The notes under the pieces were generated by a model that worked only from the letters and a program-made list of their open reading frames with translations, was not told the DNA's origin and did no database searches. This document shows, in pieces, positions 34,310 through 41,708 of a stretch of DNA of 64,000 nt. The translations under genes were made by a program, and so were the position numbers. Numbering within the stretch: the first letter of the stretch is position 1; the number at the start of each line of letters is the position of its first letter. The stretch is taken from NCBI RefSeq assembly GCF_001547895.1, contig NZ_AP014627.1, forward strand, positions 5,459,501 to 5,523,500, read 5' to 3'. This stretch comes from Pseudomonas sp. Os17 (GTDB lineage Bacteria; Pseudomonadota; Gammaproteobacteria; Pseudomonadales; Pseudomonadaceae).

Positions 34310-34609
34310 ATGAACAACAACGCAACTGACCAACCCGAGAGACGCTACATGCCCCTCACCAGCAACGACTACAACATCCCCGCCCTGCTGGTGGACACCC
34401 AGGCCCCACTGGACGCGCTCCACGAGGCCGCCGCCCACCGCATCCGCGCGGCCACCCAATTGCTGGAGAACATCGCCAGTCACGACAACCTGCAGAGCAA
34501 CCCGGCCCTGCTCCAGGACTTCGCCCAGCTGTGCGTCATCCCTCTGCGCGACGGCTGCGACCTGCTGGACGTGCTCGGCCGGCGCCTGCAGGAACAACTG
34601 CTCACCTGA
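34310..34609 (+). CDS. Small helical hypothetical protein, possibly DUF6124/DUF3077-like
   Basis: A 99-aa protein: a variable N-terminal tail, then two helices (APLDALHEAAAHRIRAATQL and PLRDGCDLLDVLGRRLQEQL). This shape (short variable leader followed by an A-x-x-x-L-x-x-A-x-x-L helix pair) resembles DUF6124-type proteins, abundant and uncharacterised in Pseudomonas. No signal peptide or catalytic motif. The start is taken at 34310; a later ATG at 34349 (MPLTSNDYN) is also plausible. No operon partner; it lies between vgrG and a lipoprotein gene. Confidence 0.6.
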   Translation: MNNNATDQPERRYMPLTSNDYNIPALLVDTQAPLDALHEAAAHRIRAATQLLENIASHDNLQSNPALLQDFAQLCVIPLRDGCDLLDVLGRRLQEQLLT

Positions 34610-34760
34610 GCATGATCCGGGACCGGCAACACTTCGCCGGTCCCATCCGGCGGCCCTGTGCGCCTCCCCCAGCGCCCCGTAATTGCAAAGCGACATTAGC
34701 CCATTTGTGCTAATCGACCCTCCCCCAGCCCGGGGATATAGTGCCGGGCAACCACCCGAT

Positions 34761-34794
34761 CTCCCCCAACACCGCCGTTCTGCGGTGTCGGGAG
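34761..34794. other. Imperfect hairpin before the 97-aa lipoprotein gene
   Basis: CTCCC...ACACCGC pairs with GCGGTGT...GGGAG around a 6-nt loop with a small internal bulge. No T tract follows. It may be a leader structure or remnant terminator. Confidence 0.3.
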
Positions 34795-34838
34795 CGGCTG
34801 CGCCGTTGAAAACACAACAACACCAAGGAAGAGCCATC

Positions 34839-35132
34839 ATGAAACTCCAGTCCAGCCTTCGTCCCCTCGCCCTGCTCAGCGCCCTGGCCCTTGCCCTGGG
34901 CGGTTGCGCCATCGCCAAACCGAGCAACGACGACCTCAAGAACCGCGCGCAAATTACCCTCGGCAAGCCGGTTTCCACGGTTTCCAACGTGCGCAGCGAC
35001 GCGTCCCAGACCTACTTCACCGCCAGTACCAGCGCCGGCGAATACAACTGCGTATTGCCCAGCGGCGGCATGGTCGCCTTCGCCACCATGGGCGGAGCGG
35101 TAGCGCTGCCGGCCGAGTGCAGCAAGCAATAA
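34839..35132 (+). CDS. Small lipoprotein of unknown function
   Basis: A 97-aa protein with a lipoprotein signal (lipobox L-G-G-C, modified Cys near residue 22 in ALALGGCAIAKPS). The mature part of about 75 residues has a predicted beta-strand pattern (KPVSTVSNVRSDASQTYFTA, EYNCVLPSGGMVAFATMGGA) and ends CSKQ. Asp/Lys-poor after the Cys (Ala at +2), so outer-membrane sorting is expected. The ATG at 34839 has AAGGAAG upstream. Next gene is another lipoprotein 106 bp downstream. Confidence 0.8.
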   Translation: MKLQSSLRPLALLSALALALGGCAIAKPSNDDLKNRAQITLGKPVSTVSNVRSDASQTYFTASTSAGEYNCVLPSGGMVAFATMGGAVALPAECSKQ

Positions 35133-35238
35133 AGCGCTAGCCCCATGGCCAACCTGGTTCGCCACGACGGGCTGCCCCGGTGTAGCAGCGGGACAGCGTC
35201 GGGCGAGCACCGCTCCCTCCTGAAAAGGTCCCGAGTTG

Positions 35239-35886
35239 ATGAAACCCCGTCTCTTCATGGCGACAGGCATGGCCCTGCTCGCCTGTACCCTGATGGCCTG
35301 TGCGCCGCGCCAAGGGCGAACCCTGGCCGAATACCCGCCGGTGAAGATTCCCAGCGTGCAGTACCCCGACGTGCCCTTCGACACCCAGGCCGCGCGCGCC
35401 GCCCTGCAACCCGGCAGCGCCACGCTCACCGGCAAGTTCTGCATCGTCGGCAACGACGGCATCGAGGACAGCCGCGACGTCAAGATCTATCTCTACCCGG
35501 TCACCCCGCACTTGCAGGCCTGGCATAAGTTGCGCGCGTCCCAGCCCGAAGGCGCACCGGTGAGCATGGTCCCCGAGGCCCTGGCCGTGCACCGGGTGAC
35601 CCGTACCGACGGCAACGGCATCTTCCAGTTCACCGGACTGCAACCGGGCCGCTACTTCGTCCAGGGCCAGGACATGGTGTACGGCACCAGCCGCTGGAAC
35701 GAGTACGTGGGCACCGGCCAGAGCAACACCAACTACGGGCCGGTGACCACCCACTACTACACCGAGCGCAGTTCGATCTCTTCGTACTCAGGGATGCTGG
35801 ATGACTTCGTCGAAGTGGCCAGCGGCGAGAACAAGAAGCTGACCATGACCAACTACCCCCTGCTTATCCCGTGCCGGACCTGGTAA
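35239..35886 (+). CDS. Lipoprotein with carboxypeptidase-regulatory-like domain
   Basis: A 215-aa lipoprotein, lipobox L-M-A-C (Cys near residue 21 of MKPRLFMATGMALLACTLMA), followed by a short linker and a beta-sandwich-like domain in which TDGNGIFQFTGLQPGRYFVQ is the typical G-x-F-x-F-x-x-L-x-P-G-x-Y motif of carboxypeptidase-regulatory/SpaA-like folds. Tyr/Ser-rich later part (THYYTERSSISSYSGMLDDF). Role unknown; such folds are structural or adhesive. Starts at ATG 35239 (a TTG lies just before). Its 3' end overlaps the convergent histidine kinase by 23 bp. Confidence 0.8.
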   Translation: MKPRLFMATGMALLACTLMACAPRQGRTLAEYPPVKIPSVQYPDVPFDTQAARAALQPGSATLTGKFCIVGNDGIEDSRDVKIYLYPVTPHLQAWHKLRASQPEGAPVSMVPEALAVHRVTRTDGNGIFQFTGLQPGRYFVQGQDMVYGTSRWNEYVGTGQSNTNYGPVTTHYYTERSSISSYSGMLDDFVEVASGENKKLTMTNYPLLIPCRTW

Positions 35887-37522
35887 CCACCTCTGTCGCC
35901 GAAGCGCTGCGGGCCGACGCCAGCGGCGTTTCGCGCAGGGCGCGCAAGGTGCCCCGCAGTTCCACCGGGCGCACCGGCTTGGAGAGGATGGCGATGTTGC
36001 GGTCGTGCAGGGCCGCGTGGATTTTCTCGATGTCGTGCCCGGTGATGATCAGCGCCGGCACCTCCCAGCCGCGCTGTCGGCGGATGCTGTCGATGCATTC
36101 GATGCCCGAGGCCCGGGTGCCCAGGTCGTAGTCGGCGACGATGATGTCGCAGTCGGTCAGCAAATCTTCCCCGCTCGACTCGGCCTGGACCACGCAACCC
36201 CAGCGTTCCAGCAGCGCCGAGGTGGCCAGCAGGACGTTGCGGTCATCTTCCACCAGACAGACCCGCAACCCGGTCAGCAAGCCGCTCTGCAGCGCCTCGT
36301 CACGGCCGTGCAAGCGCTGTGGCGCGGCCGGTGACAAGCCATGCAGGCTGACCGTGGTGCCGTGATCGACCCGCGAGCGGAGCGTCACCTGCAGGCCGGT
36401 CAACTGCCCCAGGCGCTTGACGATGGACAGACCCAGGCCGACGCCTTCGACGTCCTTGTCGCGCAATTGGCGGACCCGGTAGAACTCATCGAAGATCTTC
36501 GGCAGATGCTCCTCGGCAATCCCCCGGCCCTGGTCATAAATGACAATGGCCAGGCCTGCGCCGCGCCGGCGCACGCCAATCAGCACCGGCCGTTCGGCGG
36601 CGTACTTGAAGCAGTTGGACAGCACGTTCTGCACCATGGTCGCCAACAACCCCGGATCGACTCGCACCCAATGGGCGCAAGGCCGCAACCGCAGCTCGAC
36701 ACCGGCCCAGCGCGCGGCTTCGGTGTTCTGGCGTACCAGGTCGCGCAGCAGCTCGCCCAGGTGCACGGTGTCGTACTTGGGCTGCACCCGCCCGTTGTCC
36801 AGGGTGTAGAGGTCGAGGATCGAACGGAACAGCTGCGAAACGTTGAGCAGCGAACGGTCGATGTTGTCCACCAGCCGCCGCTCATCCATCCCCAGGTTGG
36901 CTTCGCGCAGGCAGGCGGTGAACAGACCGATGGAGTGGATCGGCTGGCGCAGGTCATGGCTGGCCTGGGCCAGGAAGCGGGATTTTTCCAGGTTGGCGGC
37001 AATCGCCTCTTCGGACGCCAGGCGGGTGCGCTTGAGCAGGATATGGGCGTACACCGGAATCACCGTGCTGGTGATCATCAGCATCAGCACCATGTAGGGC
37101 TGGGCCTGCCAATAGGGGGTCAGCAGGTAGACCATGAACAGCGCGACCTGCGCCAGCACGGTGGCGATCGCCAGGTAGCGCGAACCGAAACGCATGCCAT
37201 TGCCCAGGTTGACCCAGACCATCACCGCGTAGATCGGCAGCGCCCCCTCGCCGCCCACCACCAGGCCGTAACAGGTGCCGGTGTAGTCGTAGACCATGCC
37301 CAGGATGCGCCGCGCCGGGTAGTGCCCGGGCCAGCGGGCGATGGCCATGCGCAGGATGATCGACCCCAGCATGAACAGGGCAATGTAGATCATCACCGGC
37401 ACATAAGGGTCGACCTGCTGCCCCGGCAGAAAGCCGATCACGGCAAACCAGACCAGGGCGCAACCGGACACGATAATCCGCAGGGTGGCCTGGTCGAGTT
37501 CGCTGTCCTTCTCAACGTTCAT
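35864..37522 (-). CDS. Hybrid sensor histidine kinase
   Basis: A 552-aa membrane kinase from ATG 37522 with a strong AAGGAGG site. About six hydrophobic helices occupy residues 12-180 with no large periplasmic loop. Then HisKA (ASHDLRQPIHSIGLF, His about 196), HATPase (NVLSNCFKYA, DQGRGI, GVGLGLSIVKRL) and a C-terminal receiver (CLVEDDRNVL, acceptor Asp in IIVADYDLG, LSKPV). All phospho-relay residues appear present. It is divergent from a LuxR-type response regulator 146 bp away, the likely partner. The signal is unknown; the multi-helix sensor suggests a membrane or small-molecule cue. Confidence 0.9.
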   Translation of the reverse strand: MNVEKDSELDQATLRIIVSGCALVWFAVIGFLPGQQVDPYVPVMIYIALFMLGSIILRMAIARWPGHYPARRILGMVYDYTGTCYGLVVGGEGALPIYAVMVWVNLGNGMRFGSRYLAIATVLAQVALFMVYLLTPYWQAQPYMVLMLMITSTVIPVYAHILLKRTRLASEEAIAANLEKSRFLAQASHDLRQPIHSIGLFTACLREANLGMDERRLVDNIDRSLLNVSQLFRSILDLYTLDNGRVQPKYDTVHLGELLRDLVRQNTEAARWAGVELRLRPCAHWVRVDPGLLATMVQNVLSNCFKYAAERPVLIGVRRRGAGLAIVIYDQGRGIAEEHLPKIFDEFYRVRQLRDKDVEGVGLGLSIVKRLGQLTGLQVTLRSRVDHGTTVSLHGLSPAAPQRLHGRDEALQSGLLTGLRVCLVEDDRNVLLATSALLERWGCVVQAESSGEDLLTDCDIIVADYDLGTRASGIECIDSIRRQRGWEVPALIITGHDIEKIHAALHDRNIAILSKPVRPVELRGTLRALRETPLASARSASATEVVTRSGTG

Positions 37523-37668
37523 GCGATCACCTCCTTGTGCAATCTGTGTGGCCGTGGTCTTTTGCCGCTCGGCCAAAGCGCGTCTCGAACACGACCAGCG
37601 GCCCGTTATAACGCCGCGCGTCAAGTTAGCATGGGCGCAGGACTGGATGTTTCAAGGAGTTTCACGAC

Positions 37669-38286
37669 ATGACCTGCCGGATTATCGTCGCCGACGACCA
37701 CCCGCTGTTTCGCGAAGGCATGCTGCGCACCCTTCAGCGCCTGCTGCCCGACGCCGTGCTGGAAGAGGCCGGCGACCTGGCCGCGGTGCTGGCCCTGGCC
37801 CAGGCCGGCGAGGAACCGGACTCGCTGATTCTCGACCTGCGCTTTCCCGGCCTGACCTCGGTGAGCCTGATTGCCGACCTGCGCCGCCAACTGCCGCGGA
37901 CCTCGATCATCGTGGTGTCGATGGTCGACAACCAGGACCTGATCGGCGAGGTCATGGCCGCCGGGGCCGACGGTTTCATCGGCAAGAGCATCAGCCCGGA
38001 GGAGATCGGCCAGGCGATCCAGGCCATCCGCGAAGGCGAAGTGGTGGTCAAGTACGCGCCTTCCGGCCTGCTGCTGCCCCTGGATGCCGGCGCCGAAGTG
38101 AGCCAGCTGACCACCCGGCAACAGGAAGTCCTGCGGCTGATTGCCCAGGGCAAGACCAACAAGGAAATCGCCCGGGAACTGGAGATCTCGCCGTTCACCG
38201 TGCGCATCCATGTGTCGTCCCTGCTGCACACCCTCAAGGTGCCCTCGCGCGCCGCGGCCGCGGTGAAATTCGCCGGCGCCTGGTAA
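37669..38286 (+). CDS. LuxR/NarL-family response regulator
   Basis: A 205-aa regulator: receiver at residues 1-120 (acidic pair VADDH, acceptor Asp in LILDLRFPG, Lys in GKSISPEE) and a LuxR HTH at about 143-205 ([40 protein letters not shown]). Family members are phosphorylated by a cognate kinase and bind DNA as dimers. The divergent hybrid kinase is the probable partner. AAGGAG lies at 37655-37660, 8 bp before the ATG. No direct target is evident in the neighbourhood. Confidence 0.92.
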   Translation: MTCRIIVADDHPLFREGMLRTLQRLLPDAVLEEAGDLAAVLALAQAGEEPDSLILDLRFPGLTSVSLIADLRRQLPRTSIIVVSMVDNQDLIGEVMAAGADGFIGKSISPEEIGQAIQAIREGEVVVKYAPSGLLLPLDAGAEVSQLTTRQQEVLRLIAQGKTNKEIARELEISPFTVRIHVSSLLHTLKVPSRAAAAVKFAGAW

Positions 38287-38492
38287 ACCGAGACCTGGGC
38301 AGGGGCTGCGGCGGGCCAAGCGCTGCCCGGCGGCGACCGCGGCCATTGGTCCCGGTAGTCCCTTTAATGCTGGGAAGCCCTGCGCAAATCAGGCAGCATC
38401 GGTCCTGGCACGCCTGAATAAACACCATGGCATTGGGTGGCAGGCCAGGAACAGCGTGCTGGCGCCGCCGCCCTAAGCAGGAGAAAGACATC

Positions 38493-38924
38493 ATGAATAC
38501 GGATAAACGTGATGAATTGTTTGACCGGTTACAGCACTGGTTCGGCGACTCGGAAGCCGCCAACTGGAACGAATACACCACCGAGCAGGTGGCCAAGGGC
38601 GTGCTGGGCGCCTTTACCCCGACGCAATGGCAACGACTCGGCGAGACGCTGCTGTCACGGCCCGAATACTGGCAGCAACGCTGCGCGGTGTCCCTGGGCG
38701 AGTTGCGCACCCCACCGGCCATCGCCCTGCTGAAACGTCTGCTGGCTGACTCGCCCTACCTGGATGTACGGATCATGGCGATCTATGAGCTGGACTGGGC
38801 CGAAGCCGCCATCGAACAGCGCTACGCGCCCTGCATCCAGGAGGTCATGGACAACCTCTGCGCCGAAGACATCGAACCGGAGCTGCACAGCCTGCTGAAC
38901 AAGGCCGAATCGGCCCGCCTCTGA
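38493..38924 (+). CDS. Hypothetical soluble helical protein
   Basis: A 143-aa protein from ATG 38493 (AGGAGA upstream). Alpha-helical with HEAT-like spacing in its second half (LRTPPAIALLKRLLADSPYL, DVRIMAIYELDWAEAAIEQR), and Trp-rich in its first (FDRLQHWFGDSEAANWNEYT). No signal peptide, no membrane helix. A binding rather than catalytic role is likely, partner unknown. Monocistronic between a response regulator and a convergent EAL gene. Confidence 0.7.
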   Translation: MNTDKRDELFDRLQHWFGDSEAANWNEYTTEQVAKGVLGAFTPTQWQRLGETLLSRPEYWQQRCAVSLGELRTPPAIALLKRLLADSPYLDVRIMAIYELDWAEAAIEQRYAPCIQEVMDNLCAEDIEPELHSLLNKAESARL

Positions 38925-38964
38925 TCCCTCCCCGGATGCCGGCCGCGGCCGGCATCCAACGCCC

Positions 38965-41307
38965 TCAGCTGGACACCCGCGACCTCGACACCCAGCGCTC
39001 GAAGGCCTCGGTGGCCAGGGGCCGGCTGATCAGGTAACCCTGCAGCGTGTCGCAGCCCCAGCTTTCCAGCAGCCTCAGGCAATGCTCGAACTCCACCCCT
39101 TCGGCCACCACCTTGAGCCCCAGCTTGTGGCTCATTTCAATGGTCGAGCGCACGATCACCGCATCACCGCTGGTTTCGTTCAGGTTGCGGATAAAGGACT
39201 GGTCGATCTTCAGCTCCTGCACCGGCAGACGCTGCAACTGCGCCAGGGATGAATAGCCGGTGCCGAAATCGTCCACCGACAGGCTGATGCCGCAGCCACG
39301 CAAGCGCTGCAGCACGGCCAGGGCCTGCTGCGGATTGCGCATGATGGCGCTCTCGGTGATTTCGAAGACCAGTTGCTCGGCCGCCACCTGGTAGCGCTCC
39401 AGGCATTCGCTGACCCGGACCTCCAGGCCGTCGTCCTCCAGGTCACTGGCAGAAATGTTCAACGACAGGCGCACCGGCAAGGCCCGGCGGTTCCACTCGG
39501 CCAGTTGGCCGATGCAGGCTTCGATGACCCAGGACGTCAGGCTGTGCATGCTGCCGGTCCGCTCGGCCAGGGGAATGAACTCCGCCGGCGACACCACGCC
39601 GAACACCGGATGCTGCCAACGCAGCAGGGCTTCGGCCTGGTACCAATCATCCCGGTGCCGATCGAGCTTGGGCTGATACAGCAAGAACAGCTCGCCTTCG
39701 GCCGCGGCACGGCGCAAATCGCGGATCAGGCTGATCTGCCGCTGATGGGCCAGGTCACGGTCCTGCTGATAGACCTGCAGGTAGCCGGGATTGAGCGAGG
39801 CGTCGTGGCGCGCGATGGCCGCGCGGCTGATCAATTCCTCGGCGGACTGGCCGTCGGCGGGGTACACCGCCATGCCCATGCAGATCTGCCGCCGAACCTC
39901 GTCGCCATGGATCAGTTGCGGCCGGCTCAACAGCTCGTGGAGGCGATCGGCCACGGCAATGGCGCCATCGAGTTCGGTGTTCTCCAGTAGCAGCAGAAAT
40001 TCGCTGGCGTTGATCCGCGCGGCCGTATCGCCCTGGGCCAGCACTTCCCGCAGCCGTCGGCTGAGCTCGCCCATCATCAGCTCCAGCCCTTCACTGCCGA
40101 AGCCCTCATGGATCGCCCGGTAATTGTCGATGCCCAGGTACAGCAGCACCACCTTGCGCCGGGCGGCGATGGCCTGGCCCAGGCGTTCGATGGCCAGGGT
40201 CCGATTGGGCAGACCGGTCAGGGGATCGTGCAGGGCATTGTGGGCCAGTTGCCGCTCACGGGTGGCTATGGCGCTCTGCATGGCGTTGAAGGCATCGGCC
40301 AGGACCCCGAATTCATCGCTGCGCTTGATGGCCACCGCCGCCTGATAATTGCCGGCGCCGATGCGCCGGGCCGCTTCGGCCAGGTCTTCCAGGGGCCGCG
40401 AAACCCGCCGGGCCATCAACAGCGCACAGACCAGGGAAATCACCAGGGCCACCAGGGCGATCCACAAAAATTCCCGATCCAGTGGCGCGAAGGCCTGCAG
40501 GGCCTGCTCCAGGGGGCTTTGCAGCAGGACCATGACCCGCGGATCGCCGGGGTCACCGGTATTGGCCAGTTGCAGGGCCTGGTTGAGAAAGCGCTGGCCA
40601 TGGGCTTCGCTCAACGGCGGCAGGGACTGCCACAGCGGATCGCCCAGGGCGTTGATGATGGGTGACCAGAAGAATTCGGGCTGGGTGCTGAACAGCTCGC
40701 CGGGGCGTTGGGCGTCGACGGTCAGGAACGACACTTCCAGGTTGCTCATGGAGCGCAGCTCCCGGGCGAACAGCTCGTCCATGGGAAACCCCATGACCAC
40801 CCGGGCCAGGGGCGACGAAGCCTGCACTTGCCCTTGCACCAACAGGTAGGGGCGGCCTTGGATCGCGACGAACAGCATGTGGGTGTCGTGGCGCCAGGCT
40901 CGGCGCAGGGCCTGGTCATAGGGGAAGGGCCGGTCCCGGGCCACCGCCGGCAAGGTACTGGCGATGACCCGGCCTTCGGGACTGAGCACGAACATCTCGC
41001 TGGAACGGATGCCGCCCCGGTGCTGGGCCAGTGCCGCAAGAATATCCACCGGTTTGCCACTGAGCACGGCCCGGCGGAACTCCGAGTCCACCACCAGCCA
41101 GTCGACCCCGTATTGCAGAGTGCGCCCCCGCAGATCCAACAGACGCTCGAAGACTCGGGTGCCGATTTTCAATTGCTGCTGCGCCTGCTTTTCCACCGCT
41201 TGGGTGGTCGCGGTCTTGACTGCGAAATACACCGCGCCGATCAGCACCAACAGCAACAGCGCCAGCACCCCGACAATCCTTGCCTGAAAGGTTCGGCGCC
41301 ACCTCAT
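38965..41307 (-). CDS. Membrane c-di-GMP phosphodiesterase: sensor + HAMP + degenerate GGDEF + EAL
   Basis: A 780-aa protein. Two membrane helices (about residues 10-30 and 282-303) bracket a ~250-aa periplasmic sensor; a HAMP linker (MARRVSRPLEDLAEAARRIG) follows. The GGDEF domain starts NALHDPLTGLPNRTLAIERL but its active motif reads N-A-S-E-F (ARINASEFLLLL), so cyclase activity is unlikely. The EAL domain keeps E-A-L (QAEALLRW), the Asn in LNISASDL, EITES, VDDFGTGYSS, KIDQSF, EGVE and QGYLISRP, so it should hydrolyse c-di-GMP. Stands alone, divergent from lon with 401 bp between. Confidence 0.93.
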   Translation of the reverse strand: MRWRRTFQARIVGVLALLLLVLIGAVYFAVKTATTQAVEKQAQQQLKIGTRVFERLLDLRGRTLQYGVDWLVVDSEFRRAVLSGKPVDILAALAQHRGGIRSSEMFVLSPEGRVIASTLPAVARDRPFPYDQALRRAWRHDTHMLFVAIQGRPYLLVQGQVQASSPLARVVMGFPMDELFARELRSMSNLEVSFLTVDAQRPGELFSTQPEFFWSPIINALGDPLWQSLPPLSEAHGQRFLNQALQLANTGDPGDPRVMVLLQSPLEQALQAFAPLDREFLWIALVALVISLVCALLMARRVSRPLEDLAEAARRIGAGNYQAAVAIKRSDEFGVLADAFNAMQSAIATRERQLAHNALHDPLTGLPNRTLAIERLGQAIAARRKVVLLYLGIDNYRAIHEGFGSEGLELMMGELSRRLREVLAQGDTAARINASEFLLLLENTELDGAIAVADRLHELLSRPQLIHGDEVRRQICMGMAVYPADGQSAEELISRAAIARHDASLNPGYLQVYQQDRDLAHQRQISLIRDLRRAAAEGELFLLYQPKLDRHRDDWYQAEALLRWQHPVFGVVSPAEFIPLAERTGSMHSLTSWVIEACIGQLAEWNRRALPVRLSLNISASDLEDDGLEVRVSECLERYQVAAEQLVFEITESAIMRNPQQALAVLQRLRGCGISLSVDDFGTGYSSLAQLQRLPVQELKIDQSFIRNLNETSGDAVIVRSTIEMSHKLGLKVVAEGVEFEHCLRLLESWGCDTLQGYLISRPLATEAFERWVSRSRVSS

Positions 41308-41500
41308 AAGGTCGTGCCCAGCAGATTTGATCGCCCCTCAGGCCGGAAACCTGGCGCTGCGGACAACGACCGCCGAGCACTGAAAAGTCCATTCTTCATA
41401 CCCATCCCTCTGAAAAGCTGAATGCGTGCGTCAAATAAATGCCAGTATCGCCCCGGCATTCCGGCCGTTCAGATTAATCCTCAAATTGCAGAAGATCACG

Positions 41501-41534
41501 CAATAAAATCGGTGATTACACAGTCATTTTATTG
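41501..41534. promoter_or_regulatory. 9-bp AT-rich inverted repeat
   Basis: CAATAAAAT and ATTTTATTG are exact inverted copies separated by 16 bp. A TTGACA (-35-like) begins within the right arm at 41532. It could be an operator for either flanking gene; no regulator is indicated. Confidence 0.4.
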
Positions 41535-41648
41535 ACAATCAATCTCCGTCAGAGTGTGCAAGTGCGCCATCGGTTCCTCCTCGGCACGGCTGAACGAGGC
41601 CTTCGGCGGGGTTTTCCCCGGCCGGAAAAAAGCTGAAACCTGTTTCCC

Positions 41649-41678
41649 ATTGAAACCCGTCATGACCTGCCCCATCTA
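41649..41678 (+). promoter_or_regulatory. Sigma-32-type heat-shock promoter of lon/asrA
   Basis: TTGAAA (41650-41655) is followed 14 bp later by CCCCATCTA (41670-41678), which fits the sigma-32 consensus CTTGAAA-N11-16-CCCCATNT almost fully. It lies about 30 bp before the Lon start. This predicts heat or proteotoxic-stress induction. Confidence 0.85.
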
Positions 41679-41708
41679 ACCTGCATAGCCCATCGCGCAG
41701 GAGCCTCC

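Larger units (their letters stand above)
41308..41708. other. Divergent region between the EAL protein and lon
   Basis: A 401-bp gap. The left two thirds are AT-richer and contain the inverted repeat CAATAAAAT-N16-ATTTTATTG (41501-41534). The right end carries the heat-shock-type promoter for lon. No small gene was recognised. Confidence 0.6.
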
